In this document: in pieces, positions 22,591 to 35,932 of the stretch
Numbering within the stretch: the first letter of the stretch is position 1
Layout: every line of letters begins with the position of its first letter
From: Lantana camara
Taxonomy: Eukaryota > Streptophyta > Magnoliopsida > Lamiales > Verbenaceae
NCBI GenBank assembly: GCA_037501455.1
Contig: CM074856.1
Location: 49,195,001 to 49,259,000 of the forward strand
Length of the DNA stretch: 64,000 nucleotides
Direction: 5' to 3'
Notes under the pieces: generated by a model
Database searches by the model: none
Told to the model about the DNA's origin: nothing
Seen by the model: only the letters and a program-made list of their open reading frames with translations
Position numbers and translations under genes: made by a program

Positions 22591-25500
22591 AGAAGCAAAA
22601 TGTGGAGGCCGACCCCAATGCTGTCGTGGAAGGTACCATTTGCATACATAACATGAACATACATCCACTTTTCGATCCAGGTGCCACGCATTCCTTTATT
22701 TTTTCTGGACTTGTTGCTACTCTGTGCTTGCCTATTACTTGTTTACATTCTTGTTATGTGGTTAGCTCCCCTTTCGGGGGAAGTCTTGAGACTGATCAGG
22801 TCGTCAGAGATTGTTTGGTGAAGTTGGATGGTAAAGAGTACTCCGCTGATTTTAATATGATGCCGATGAAGAAGTATGGAGTTATTCTGGGGATGGGCTA
22901 GTTATTCAAGCCCCGGGCTATGGTCGACTGTTTTGCTAAGAAGGTGAAGTTGGGAGAAAAAGTGATTGTTGGTATTGGATTGAAGATCGTACCACTTTTA
23001 TATTTCACAGAGGCTCATAAGTTGATGAGAGATGGAGCCACGGAATTTATTGTTTATCTCCTCAATAAGCCAAAGGATCAAGCTAAGTTTGAGGATATCG
23101 CAGTTGTGAAAGAATATCCTGACGATTATCCAGAGAATTTGGGTTGTTTGCCACCGGATCGGGAGATTGAATTTTTGATAGACTTATATCCGGTATCTGA
23201 ACCGTATTCTAAGACTCCTTATCGTATGGCTCCAGCCAAGTTGAAAGAGTTAAAGATACAGCTTGAGGAACTTCTCAAGATCGGGTATATCCGACCGAGT
23301 TCTTAGCATTGGGGAGCACCGATTCTCTTTGTTAAGAAGAAAGATGAAACTCTGAGAATGTGTATAGATTACCGAGAGCTGAATCGAACGACCGTGAAGA
23401 ACAAGTACCCTTTACCCCACATTGAGGATTTGTTTGATATGTTACAAGGTTCGGGGGTGTATTCGAAATTAGATTTGAGACAAGGGTACTATCAGCTGAA
23501 AATCCGGGAAGAGGATATTCCAAAGACAGGATTCAATACCCGGTATGGGCATTATGAGTTTGTAGTGATGTCGTTTGGATTAACGAATGCCCCTGCAGCT
23601 TTCATGGATATGATGTATCAGATTTTTCATCCCTACCTCGATAAGTTTGTTGTGATCTTCATTGATGATATATTGGTTTATTCGAGAACTCAGGAAGATC
23701 ATGCTCGACATCTCCGAGTGGTGTTAGATACTTTAAGAGAGCATCGGTTGTATGCAAAGTTCAGTAAGTGTGAGTTCTGGATTGACAGGGTGACTTTTCT
23801 AGGCCACATTATCTCGAGTAAGGGTCTTGAAGTGGATCTTTCTAAGATTGAAACGGTTTTGCAGTGGCAAAGTCCGAAGAATACCTCAGAGGTGAGAAGT
23901 TTCTTAGCTCTGGCAGGCTATTACCGAAGATTCGTGCAGGACTTTTCAAAGATTGTTGCCCCTTTGACCCAATTGACTAAGAAAGAGGCTAAGTTTGAGT
24001 GGGATGGGGTATGTGAGGCGAGCTTTCAACTCTTGAAGGAAAAGTTGACAACTGCACTAGTGTTAGCACTTCCTGAGGGCACTGAAGGACACACGGTGTA
24101 TACAGATGCCTCGAAAGAGGGTTTGGGATATGTTTTAATGCAGAATGGAAAGGTGATTGCCTACGGCTCTAGGAAGTTGAAGGATCACGAACAGAATTAT
24201 CCTACTCACGATCTCGAGTTAGCAGCAGTAGTCTTCGCTTTGGGAAAGTGGAGACATTACCTCTATGGAGTTTCCTTTGAGATATTTTTCGACCATAAGA
24301 GTCTCCAATACTTGTTCTCTCAGAAGGATCTGAATAAGAGACAACGGCGTTGGATGGAACTAGAGATATAAATGAGCCTAGCCGGCTCACGAGCCTGGTG
24401 AGCAAGCTCGATCCAAGCCCGAACTCAAGCCCCTTTTAGTTAGGCTCGTGACTCGCGAGCTAAGATATTTAATTAAAAAATAATATTTTTATTTTTATAT
24501 ATATAAATATTTTTATTTTTATATAATATTATACATATTTTTATTGATTTTTATATAAAATTAATATATTTATAATATATATGTATATATATTTAATAAA
24601 TATATATTATTATATATAAAAATATATTAAATTATTTAAAAAAACTAATTTTTAATTAAAAATAATATAATATTCATTTGGCTCGAGCCGAGCCGAGCTT
24701 GAACCAGAAAAAAAGGCCAAGGCTCGACTCGGCTCGACTCGGCACATTTGCATCCCTAGATGGAACTTCTTGAGGATTATGACTGCACAATTAGATACCA
24801 TCCCGGAAACACCAACGTGGTCGTGGATGCACTTAGTAGGAAGGCTAGCATGTCTAATGTGGAGGTAGAACCAATCAATCTCAAAGTCAGTGTCTCTAAT
24901 ATTTCGATACTACCAGATCTTCAGCAACATATATTTGAGGCTCAGAGAAGTGATCCCGAGGTTCAGAGGTTAGCTGGTAAAGCTAGGACTGATTTGGAAG
25001 GTCCGTTTGGGTTTGATGATTTGGGAATTCTAAGATTCAAGACCAGAGTTATCGTACCTAAGGAGTTAAGACGGTTGATTCTTGAAGAAGCTCATCAGTC
25101 AGCTTACTCGATACATCCCGGAGGGAACAAAATATATAAGGATCTTAAGCGGTATTATTGGTGGAACGGACTAAAAAGGGATGTGATCAACTTCGTGAAG
25201 CACTGCATGACCTGCTAAATAGTGAAGGCAGAACATCAGAAACCGTCAGGGTTACTTCAGTCGTTGCCTATTTCGGAATGGAAATGGCAGCAAGTTGCAA
25301 TGGACTTCGTTTCAGGATTACCAAGAGTAAAAGGAGGTCTTGATGGAATTTGGGTGATCATAGACAAGTTAACCAAGTCAGCACATTTTCTTGCAATTCG
25401 GATGTCCGATAAGGTAAGCAAGTTGGCCAAGAAATATTGTGATGAAATTGTCCGGCTTCACGGGGTACCGGATAGCATTGTGTAGGATAGAGATCCGCGG

Positions 25501-26405
25501 TTTACTTCAAGGTTTTGGCAAGAGCTTCAAAGAAATTTGGGGACAAGGCTTCAATTTAGCATAACTTTTCATCCTCAAACAGATGGACAGTCCGAGAGGT
25601 TAATCAAGTACTTGGAGGATATGTTAAGAGCTTGTACATTGGATTTTCAGAGCTCGTGGAATGAGCAGTTGCCATTAATCGAGTTTGCTTACAACAATAG
25701 CTACCAAGCCTCGATAGATATGGCACTTTATGAAGCTCTGTATGGCAGAAAGTGTAGATCTTCATTGTTCTTTGACTTAGAAGAGTGGAATTGGACCAAG
25801 CAAGAAGGCGTGAAGAAAGGAGAGAAGAAAGAAAAACCCTCTAAAGCCGTTCAAGATGCTATTGATAAGATCCAACTGATAAGACAACGGATGAAAGCAG
25901 CTCAGGATAGACAGAAAAACTATGCTGACCTTCAGAGGAAAAATCTGGAGTTTGAGATTGGAGATAGAGTCTTTTTAAAGGCTTCTCCAAGAAAAGGGTT
26001 TGCAAGATTGGTCGAGGAGGAAAGTTGAATCCTCGGTATTTGGGTCCGTTTGAGATACTAGAGAACATCGGGGATACAGCCAACCGTTTGGATTTACCTC
26101 CGAGTTTGACAGGAATTCATAATGTGTTTCATGTTTCTCAACTTCGGAAGTATTACCCGGATGAATCAGAAATTTTACCCATTGAAGAAGTGAAACTCGA
26201 ACCTAATCTCACTTTCGTTCAAAAATCGGTTAAGATATTGGATCGAAAATTTCATGAACTCAGAAACCAACGTATTCCACTAGTCAAGGTTCTTTGGAGA
26301 AGTGATAAAACTGAAGAAACTACGTGGGAAACGGAGGAGAAGATGAAAAAGTTCCACCTCGAATTATTCCGGGCGATCAGTGAATCCGAGGACGGATTCT
26401 TTTAA
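22591..26405 (+). pseudogene. Pol pseudogene of element E (protease, RT, RNase H, integrase, chromodomain)
   Basis: Protease active site FDPGATHSF near 22675. Reverse transcriptase runs from about 23160, with [21 protein letters not shown] and FIDDILVYS (catalytic DD) near 23660. RNase H begins YTDASKEG near 24100 and is split by the hAT-like MITE at 24361. The integrase has HPGGNK and HCMTC of its zinc finger, MDFVSGLPR and HPQTDGQSE. The C-terminus (about 26240-26370) reads PLVKVLWRSDKTEETTWETE, the plant chromovirus chromodomain type. In-frame stops at 22899, 23304, 25216 and 25483, plus a frameshift near 26000-26025. Confidence 0.93.
24361..24758. mobile_element. hAT-like MITE in the RNase H region of element E
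   Basis: The 398-bp insert has TIRs beginning TAGAGATATAAATGAGCC and, inverted, TAGGGATGCAAATGTGCC. It is flanked by a perfect 8-bp duplication GATGGAAC (24353-24360 and 24759-24766). Subterminal ggctcg/cgagcc words and a pure A/T core (24465-24670). The 8-bp duplication and TIR type fit the hAT superfamily. No coding capacity. Confidence 0.95.
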
Positions 26406-26416
26406 GGGGGAGACGT
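26400..26416 (+). other. Polypurine tract of element E
   Basis: ttttaagggggagacgt directly before the 3' LTR, matching the tract of element G (44055-44069). Confidence 0.88.
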
Positions 26417-29400
26417 TGTAACGCCCTGACTTTTCAGCCGTACAGGTATAACTTATGTGTTTATGTAATTGTGCGTTTTAAGTATTTAATCATGTTGTTA
26501 TATGTTTACTTTATATATTATTTGATATTTATTTGAATCATATGAATAATTGTTATGAATTATTTGAATTTTGAACGTTTGAACTTATATATATGAGCAA
26601 GAATGCATACCGTTTACATTCGATTTGAATTCCAATTTTTGTAAAACTTTGGTATACTTGAGATATGTTGATATAATCATGTTTTAATGCTCGTTGTTTG
26701 ATTTCAGACTTGATTGAATTGGTTTTGGATTTATTTTGAATTTTGGAACCAAAACGGGGCTAAAGGGCATTTAGAGCACCTTTTGTTCTAAGTGTTGTAA
26801 CTTGAGCTCGGGAATTCGGATTCGAACTTCGTCACCTCTGTTGGACTCGTATCGGAGATTCGGGTTAAATGAAATAAGTCATATACTTTTCTAAACCCGT
26901 TTGAACCTCCAAAATTCAACCGAAACAAACCTTATTCGCAGATTTGCTACATTGAGCCATTTAAGCCATAACTCTCTCCACACTTAACCAAATCAACCAT
27001 GGTTTAAACCAAAATGAACCTAGTTAAGGCCACTATCTGATCATCCCTCTCTGATTTCGTCCCTCACACAAAAAGGAAGATAAAAATTCATTCCAAAGCC
27101 AAATTCCATCTCATCACTATTCACCATTCCAAGAAATTGAGCTCATAACTTGTTCCAACCTCAACCAATCCAAGAGGTAAGCATGTATTTGTAATCACTA
27201 CTTCCTTGTGGTAATTTGGAGCTATCATTTGCTAGATTTTATGGAGTTTTGATGATGTTTTGGAGATATGTATGAATAGTTAAAATTTTATATGAATTCT
27301 TGAAGCATATTTATTGGTTTGAAGCATATTTTTTTTTATCACTCTAGCATCCTTATTGCATTTATGAACTTGAATTTCTTGGTGGTTGGGTATTGAATGA
27401 GTTTCATTAATGAGGGTTGAGTTTCTTGTTGGTGAAGATGCTTGATTGATCAACCTTTGCCTCCTCTTCTTGCTCGTTGATTTGGAGATGATTATGGGTT
27501 GGATTTTCCTTAATTTTGTGATCATTTTCAAGCCATATATGTTGCCTAAGGAACCCCTTGTTGCTGCCCCTGTTTTGAAGCTTTTCCCTCGCAAGAAACA
27601 GAGCTTTGCTCTGTTCTTCATTTTGAACACGAAGACTTGACACGGCCGTGTCATGATTGCACTGAAAATGGACACGGCCGTGTTGGTCTCTTAACTTGTG
27701 AAGAAATATTTTTCAAAAATCGGACAGAGTCGTGTCCAAATCCTTTGAAAACCCAACACGGTTGTGTCAATCGTTCGACTTGGGATTTTTATTTTTCAAA
27801 AATCGGACACGGCTGTGTCCAAACCCTTTGAAAATACAACACGGTCATGTCCCTCTTGAGGGTAGCTTTGGGAGTTCTTTCGTGGTTTCTCGTCTTGGTT
27901 TCCCGCTTGATTCATGATTTATATGTAATGTGAACTAGATGATCTATACATTATGATTAGTATATATTGATTATGCATTGAATTGAATTGGAATGATATG
28001 ATCATGAATGTAAGGAACGTTAATGATGATCTTGAACGTTTATATAACTATATTGTATTAATTGTGCATAAGAACACTCTCATGACATGATTACATTTCT
28101 TATGCATTTCATATCATCCTCATTGCATTGTCGTGCATCGAATTTGGTCATTTTGAGTCTCACTTCACATTCTTGTACACAGATTTTGGTCCAAACGGAG
28201 ACGAGGCCGATCAGTGAGGCTCTTGCACCGTTTCTTTTTCTTCCAAGGTGGGTTTCTCTTATATTTAGTTAAATGACCCGATATAATCTCAATGTGTAAG
28301 GTTTTAAGCCAAACTAATATATGTATATATTGAGTTTTTTGATGATTCAATGATTTTGAACGTTAAGCCCTTTTCTTTATTGAATACTTTACCTATTGTT
28401 TTGGTAAGACATGATTGATTGCATTGAATGGGGGCCCTAGGACTTAGTATACGTGGTTAACCGGGGAAGCATGGGCTGACGGTGAACCAGTATACTAGTT
28501 CTACCAAAACTACGGAGATGCCGGCCCTCGCTAGGAGGTTTAGCGAGGAATGGGAACCGGGGTTTTGGGGATTAATGTACCCCACTAGCTATAAAGACTG
28601 AGGTGGCCGGGTCTTGCAAGCCGGTCCATCATCCAGAGGAAAAAGGGATTTACTTGAATAAGAATGATCGAATTATTATGATTGATCGGTTGATTATGCA
28701 CGAAAGATTGTATATATGAAAACCTAATGAACACTTTAATGATTACACAAGGTGAAGGTTGGAGACTTAGCCCTCTCGCTGGGCTCACGAATAACCTATT
28801 GAATGAATATGATTGTTATAATCCCGTTTGATGATTTGCTTACCTTACCCGCTTGGGAAATATTCTAAAACCTCTTATGGGATGATAACTTGCATGAACA
28901 TGTTTAATTACCGAGATACTTATGTATTATGCCCTGTGTTTTTACCCACCAGTCCCTTTTGGACTGAACCAGTTTGGTTTTCAGTTTGTGCAGGTTAGGA
29001 GGAGTGCTAGGCGGGAATTCAAGTCTTTAGGTGTCTTGCATTCAAGTCTAACACCCCTATTGATCAGTTGCACTCATATTTCATATTTTTGTATTATGAT
29101 TATGACTATGCCCTTAGATACTTGGAGCATACATGATCGTTGTGCCGTGATGGCCTTTTTAATAGTTGGATATTTGTAATTAATTTTGGAGCTTGAAGCT
29201 CATGGTATATATATATATATGATAATCTTGCTTAGCTTCCGCTCATTGCATTGCTCTATTGTACTGCATTCTGTTATTGATGGTTAAGGGTTAGCTCCCA
29301 CCCAGCATAGCGAGTGTGTTGTGTCCCCATTCGTCGTGATTTTGGACGTGTATGGACTTTCCATTTCATATACAGGTCGGGTCTCGGTGCGGGGGATGTG

Positions 29401-29423
29401 GTGCCTCGCTCTCGGGTGCTACA
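26417..29423 (+). repeat. 3' LTR of element E (3007 bp)
   Basis: TGTAACGCCCTGAC to GGGTGCTACA. It holds the hairpin AACAGAGC-TTT-GCTCTGTT (27597-27615) and six ACACGGCCGTGT-type palindromes in various states between 27640 and 27852. The splice-like sites are the same as in the 5' LTR. Confidence 0.95.
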
Positions 29424-30929
29424 TAGGTTATAGTTAAACCCTAACGAAATGTGATTGTTTTCTATACACGCGAACTATAACCTTAAGTATATGTAAATAC
29501 GTGCAAAATATGAAAGTTTATGACTTTGATTAGCCTTTGCAAGTATGATACGCTATATACAGATCTATGTATGCTTGTTTCAATTTGATTCTATTTGTTC
29601 TGTATTGCAACATTTAAACCACGCTTCAAACTGTGTGCCCCTTATGAGCCGGGAGATACGAGTTAAGGATTTGATACGGAGAGGTATAAATAACGTGGTT
29701 GTTGCAAGGTAAGGTATGGTACATAAGTTTAATTTCTGATATTATTAATGTTAATGTTGCGGGTAATGACACATAATGAATTGAACGTAATGATAATGTA
29801 ATGTTAATGTTGGGCCCTGGAGCCTACGAGTCAGGATACTCGGGATGGCAGCAGGCCATCGGGTTAAGCCTGAGCGTAGTCTCCACTTTGATAGGACTAA
29901 CCCGGAACCCGCCAAGAGGTTTGGTTGGGAACTGGGACCTTGAGGGTTGAGTGTGCGCGCTTCTCTCTTCCGTAATTGATGGTTAGGGTCGTGCAACCCT
30001 TCCATCGCTGGAGAAGGAGATTAATGTGAAAGTATGTTATTGTTTAATTTGTCTTGTTTTATATGATTAGTCGAAGGAGCTCAGGATGGGATTAGGTTCT
30101 CGTACCCTCCGAGTTTGTATGTATGCTCTTTTAAAGTTCGTGAAACGGGGGTAGACTTATACTTAAGTTAAAATATGAATCTTTTTGAATTATAAGCTAA
30201 GATATGTTTTGATTTGTTATGTTTTGTTAAGATTTGATACATAAGATACGTGAGAATTGGTTAAGTTAAGTTTTGTTCTGTTTTGTTTTGAAACCTCTAT
30301 ATGTATGTATCATGGGAAAATGTTTTAGTGTGCAAAAACTATCCCTGAGTTCACGAACATTGTATGTTATACGTGCTTTGCTCTATACGTAAGTAGCGTG
30401 TGTGGGTAGCCCCTCACTCAGTCCGTGTGACTGACCCCTCTCCCCTTTATTTTCTTTAGTGTGCAGGTGCTTGTCTTGGAGTTCAAGCTAGGCGATGTGT
30501 GTTGAGTCCATGGACTCTGTCGTGTCCTTTATTCTTTTGGGTCTGTTGCACTTCATTTGATTTGAATTTTGTAAATGTATGTTAGTATGATTATTTATTT
30601 ATGTATTACGATTTGGGGACAGGCTTCTAGGGACATATTTGAACCCGTTTGCATTTATGATTTATGATTTTTATTCGGGATTAGGCATTTATGCTCATTG
30701 AACCCGTCACCTGCTGTTTGTGCTTTAATTTGGGATTGTTTGGTTCGTTTCTGCATACGCATTTGTTTTATGTTTTGTTGAGTTACAGGGTCTACGTTCC
30801 GCCTAGCTTAGGTGTGTAATTGTCAGTCTTTCGTTCGCCTCTGCTTGATTCATGTACGGGTTTTCCATCTCATAAGTAGATTGGGTTTAGGTACGGGGGA
30901 TGTGGTGACCCACCGTGCAGGGTGCTACA

Positions 30930-32256
30930 TCCTAAAGTGTTATCAGAGCTCTAGGTTGCAAAACCTGAGTTCTTGAGTCGTGTTGAGTCTGTCTAAGTCA
31001 AACGGCATAGGACAATGTGGTTATGTGTGCATTGCAATATGAATTTTCTGAACTTAGTGTTTGATTTCTAACTACTTGATGGCGTTACATATTGTGTTGC
31101 ATTGCATTCCTTGATTACTCTTGCCTGGTTTAATTAAGTGGCATACCCATGTACTAATTGGCATGCATATCTCTATCTTGTATTAGTTGATATTTCAGGA
31201 TGTCGCCGTTTCAACCGAACTACAGATGACCATCTCATCAACTGTATCCGTGAGGTGTGGCGGAGTAGAGTGAAGAAGTGATACAACACAAGATAGCAAA
31301 GCAATCAAAGATTAGCAATCAACGAAAGAGGGACCAAAGGTCTCAAATCGGATATCAACATGAGTTCGAAATGGAGGTATTTGCATTCATGGCACGTGCA
31401 TCTATAACATTTTAAATTTTGTAATTCAATTACCCTATGTGTTGTAAATGGCAACGTGTAGCATTCTTACGTGCTCGTGTGGTGATTATATGATGCATAC
31501 CATTAGCATAATTAACCCAACACGCACATTTAGTGTTTACTTGCTAGAAAGTGGCACTTTCATCACACCGACGACTTGAGATCAAATGAATTTTTGGAGA
31601 GATGATTAGAATGAGTGCCGAATTGAGGACCTTTTTTAGAGACAGAGGTTGTCGGTGATAATGCGACACCAAGAATGGGATGAAAAGGAAGCCGGTTTGA
31701 GAAGATCTACCTATGGGATCAAAGATTGTGAATAGGGAAGTACCTTGAAGGAGGGTTGATTTCCCGAAGAAGGTGAAGGAGAGTATTGGTTTGGGGAAAT
31801 CTACCAAAGGGATTGGAGATTCAAGGAAAATGGACATCTACTTTCAAGAATAGTTAATTTCCCTAAGGAGGTACTATGATAGGGGTGCCGAAAATAGAGT
31901 GATTAATCTACGAGGGACATTAGGGAATGATGCTCTTTTCATGCCACCGAGTATGAACAATGAGGTACTTCGAAGATGAGAATTGGGTTAAGACAAAGGC
32001 CCATTTTGAGATCGAGGTTGAAGATTTGAGACTTGAGGGTATTCTAAAAAGGAATTAAGCTTCAAGGAGGTAATGAGGCGAAAAGCGCCTTCGCTTTCTT
32101 AAGTATCACTCGTGTGAATTTGAAGGATGCCGAAATAAAGAGTTCTAATCAACAAGACCCTATCAAAATTCAAGCGATAAAGAGGAAATGCCACCGGTGT
32201 TAGAAGCAAGAATCCGGGTCAAGACTTGAAAGCAATTGTAATTAATCATACAGTTC
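30930..32256 (+). other. 5' internal region of element C, non-coding
   Basis: Begins tcctaaagtgttatcagagct (PBS-like). The following text (ggttgcaaaacc, gtcgtgttgagtc) is shared with the leaders of E and G. A gag-like start codon at 31200 is followed by a stop after nine codons. The rest (31260-32256) is purine-rich without an open frame or recognisable domain. It continues at 53357 after Copia F. Confidence 0.75.
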
Positions 32257-32261
32257 GAGGC

Positions 32262-34218
32262 TGTTGGAAAACACAAATCAGAAAGCAGCGGAATTTAAAA
32301 TTTTTTTCCAACAAAAGGATCTTGGACTCGCAATCGTGTATCCAAATTCGTAGAGTTAGAAAACTTAGTTTTCTTTTATTCTTTCTTGAAGTGTTTCAAG
32401 CCAGCCAAGAACGCTCTTCGCGCGGCTTAATCCCCTCTCCTTGGTAAAGCTCGAATCTTCAAACTTCTAACTTGAAGCTCTCTAGAGATAGTCCACCAAC
32501 TTGATCACAATCTAACTAGTAAGGATGCTAGTTCTCTAGTTAGTGTTTAGGCTTAACCTAGGGTTTATTTGATCTTGGAGAAAGGAAGGTGTTCAACACA
32601 TGAACCAAAAGAATTGTCAATTAGCTCTAAAGGGGAGCTTGAGCTCCCCTATATATAGATAAGGGAGAGGGACGCCGAACCCAATCCTTGTTGGGCAAGG
32701 ATTTAGTCCCTCTCTCTCCTATTACTTGATCATCAAGTATTTTCCAACTTTGACTTTGAATTCTAATTCAAATCAACTTTAAGAGAGCTAAAAATATCCA
32801 AACTATTTTTGGATAATTTTATACTTTATTTATTTTAAACAAATAACTTATTTTATCTAATTAATTAATTCATAATTAATTAACTAGATTATTTTTCTCC
32901 AAAATTAGACTTTTTTTTTTAATTCAAAATTAAACCAAAGTCTATTAAATAATTAACACATTTAATTATTTAACATATATATATACAATATATATATTTA
33001 TACAAGTGTGGGACACGTGTCACAATGACACGTGTCACTCACGTGACCCACACGTGTGGTTTCACACGTGTGGAACCCTCTTGGCCCGATTAACTCGTTT
33101 AATCATTTTCAAGCCTCAACTCATGTAACCAAGTTGTTGTGTGTGACCCTCTAGGTTCTCAATTCAATTAGCAGTGACCCTAATTAATTAATTCACTAAT
33201 TAATTAATCAGTCCACAGATTAAACGACCATAGTCTAGCAACAGGTGTTTAACCCCTAGCTGAATTGGAATGTTCGGATTCGACAGAACCTTTAAGTCAT
33301 TGATTAATGTGAGATACAATCCTCCTACTTACTATCTCTCAACCAAGATCTAGGGTAAGGGAATAATCAGAACCCTAATAATCCTGTCTTAAAGCTAAGT
33401 GCATGTCATATCCATTTGATCTCAATCCAAGAAACCCTTTTCTTGATGTCTTGATCTACTGCCTTGGCCAAGGACTCCATATGGCATATGAATGACTTAC
33501 ACAATAAGAGATCACCTTGCAAATGCAAGTGTAGATCCTTTCTTGATTCTCATTCACTTTCATGAATCACTTGTGCAGCCCCAGCATAAGCCTTGAATCA
33601 GTTGTCTAAGGCGACACCCTTTAAAGCTTATACCTAAGACTACAGAGTTAACTCATAAAGTGACAAGGACCCTCAAGTCTAAGGATCAATTAATCACATC
33701 AATGACTCGTGAGATATTTCCTAATCTGGAAGTTTCTATTTCCTGAAATATAAACTTCCTTTCCCATTTAGGAATGTTCTCACACGGGGCACCTCAGTGA
33801 ACTTCCTTATTGAAGTAAGCACCCTCATGTATCACGCACGTATCAACTATACACTTTGCACCTCCATGAAACAAGGTGGTCCTTCTTAAGGGCGTGATCC
33901 CATAAGCAAGCCTTAGAGGAGTCAGGTTGACACTCCCACTGTCTGTAGGACTCATTGGCTTGGAGTATTTTACTAATCATGACTTATGTGATATAGGGCT
34001 CGTTTCATGAACCATTTCACCTAAATGGTAGAGTCCTAAAGTCATCAGGATTAGGGGAGTTCTCATACATGCACAGATAAAGTAAACGCATACCAAACAA
34101 GAGCATATAAAGAAGTGTTGCCTCAATTCGTTATTTCATTCAAAGATTGTCTGTGATTACAATAAGGAAAAGTACAAAGCGGATATACAATCGGCTTTCT
34201 AGGGCACTATTCCTAACA
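32262..34218 (-). repeat. 3' LTR of Copia F (1957 bp)
   Basis: Pairs with 51411-53351. By eye the two differ by a few percent at most, with the densest changes in the first 200 bases. It carries a cluster of CACGTG boxes (33012-33071), with 15 bp duplicated relative to the other LTR. The polypurine tract (ggcaagtgggagat, minus strand) lies at 34219-34232. Confidence 0.95.
33012..33071. promoter_or_regulatory. Cluster of five G-boxes (CACGTG) in the Copia F LTR
   Basis: Within 60 bases occur gacacgtgtc twice, tcacgtga once and cacacgtgtg twice. CACGTG with ACGTG cores is the known binding site of plant bZIP and bHLH factors (ABA and light responses). The 5' LTR has a matching cluster at 52151-52206. 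Both lie in U3, upstream of the TATA box on the element's strand. Function is inferred from the motif only. Confidence 0.7.
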
Positions 34219-34234
34219 ATCTCCCACTTGCCCG

Positions 34235-35932
34235 TCAAAGCCATTCTAAAGCTACTCTAAGTCCCATCTTCTGAAGATGACCTTGGAAAGCTTCTAGACT
34301 AAGGGGTTTAGTAAGTGGATCTGCCACGTTCTCTGCTGATGTGACCCTCTCAATTTGCACATCTCCTCTTTTGATAATATCACGGATTAGGTGATACTTC
34401 CTCATAATGTGCTTAGTCCGTTGGTGAGATCTTGGTTCTCTTGCTTGAGCAACCGCCCCAGTGTTGTCACAAAACACAAAAATGGGGTCTTTCATGCTAG
34501 GAACAACATTCAATTCTTGAATGAAGTTTCTAATCCAAACACCTTCCTTAGCTGCATTATTTGCAGCTAAGTATTCGGCCTCAGTGGTCGAATGTGCAGT
34601 GGTTGTTTGCTTGGAACTCTTCCAACTCAATGCTCCGCCGTTTAGGCAGAAAATGTATCCTGACATTGACTTAAAATCATCTAAGTCAGATGCAAAGCTT
34701 GCATCACAGTATCCTTCGACAGTAAGATCTTTCTGACCTCCGTAAACTAAGAATAAATCTTTAGTACTTTTCAAGCATTTAAGAATATTCTTCACGGTAG
34801 CCCAGTGACCATCTCCAGGGTCAGATTGGAAACGACTTGTTACACTAAGTGCATAAGCCACATCCGGTCGAGTACATAACATTGCATACATTATGCTACC
34901 TATTGCTGATGCATAAGGTGTATGAGTCATTCTTTCCTTCTCAAGGTTAGTCTTAGGACACATCTTCTTTGAAAGACATGTTCCTACACTCATAGGAAGG
35001 TTCTTAACCTTTGCTGACTCCATATTGAATCTCTTCAATACTTTGTCAATGTACATCGACTGTGATAGTCCTATTAACCTTCTAGATCTATCTCTATAGA
35101 TTTTAATTCCAAGGATATAGGACGCATCACCAAGATCTTTCATCTCGAATTGGTTCGATAACCATAACTTAGTTACTTTCATGTCATCCTTCGAATTCCC
35201 AATAAGAAGGATGTCATCAACATAAAGTACTAAGAATTGCACTGAGGTCTCCAATTCCGTTCTATACACACAGGACTCATTTGAAATTTGAATGAAGCCA
35301 AACGCTTTGACTGATTCATCAAAACGAATGTTCCAATTCCTAGAAGCCTGTTTCAATCCATAGATTGATCTTTGGAGTTTGCAAACCTTTTGCTCACTCC
35401 CACTGAATGTGAAACCTATGGGTTGCTCCATATAAATGTCTTTGTCAATGTCACCATTGAGAAAGGCAGTTTTCACATCTATTTGCCATATCTCATAGTC
35501 ATAATATGCAGCAATGGCAAGCATGATCCGAATAGACTTTTGCATTGCAACTGGCGAAAAAGTTTCATCAAAGTCCACGCCGGGTCTTTGAGTGAATCCT
35601 TTTGTAACCAGTCTTGCTTTGTAGGCTGCAATGCTTCCATCAACTCCAAGCTTTCTCTTAAAGATCCATTTGCAACCTATGGGTTTGACCCCATCAGGCA
35701 AATCTACCAAGGTCCAAACTTGGTTGGAGTTCAAGGAGTCCATTTCGGATTTCATGGCTTCTATCCACTGTTCAGAGTCAGAATCTGAAAGTGCCTCCTC
35801 ATATGTTAAAGGATCATTATCCTTTTGAGAGATTTCATGGAAGAATCCATACCATCTCTCCGGCTGTCTAGGAGTCCGTTCAGAACGCCTTAGAGGAGGA
35901 TTTTCGTGTGTATCGAAAATCGTGATTGGTTG
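34235..35932 (-). pseudogene. Copia F reverse transcriptase and RNase H (3' part of split pol)
   Basis: About 565 codons without a stop. Visible are the start of the RT region (WIEAMKSEMDSL, VDLPDGVKPIGCKW), the catalytic YVDDILLIG, and RNase H with CDASFASD, SWKSSKQ and STTEAEYLA; it ends in the polypurine region. The first residues (to TIFDTHE) continue from the integrase part that now lies beyond element G at 47055. Separated from its promoter and gag by 11 kb, so not functional. Confidence 0.93.

Larger units (their letters stand above)
18366..29423 (+). mobile_element. Element E: full-length Tekay (chromovirus) Ty3/gypsy retrotransposon, degenerate
   Basis: The element is bounded by TGTAACGCC ... 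GGGTGCTACA LTRs and by a perfect 5-bp duplication taggt (18361-18365 and 29424-29428). The right LTR of C shows the empty site (gaggttaggttatag). It contains a PBS, gag, protease, reverse transcriptase, RNase H, integrase, a C-terminal chromodomain-like segment and a polypurine tract. At least four frameshifts, five nonsense codons and a MITE insertion make it inactive. Confidence 0.95.
11295..30929 (+). repeat. LTR of element C, left copy, split by three insertions
   Basis: Starts TGTGACACCC and ends GGGTGCTACA, followed by a primer-binding-site-like TGTTATCAGAGC (30938-30949, one mismatch to the initiator methionine tRNA site). Its own sequence is 11295-11593, 14010-15131, 18297-18365 and 29429-30929, about 2.99 kb against 3.03 kb for the right copy. 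Relative to the right copy it lacks about 31 bp between two cccggggtgg repeats. By eye the two LTRs differ by several percent (around 5 to 9 percent in stretches compared). Confidence 0.88.
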
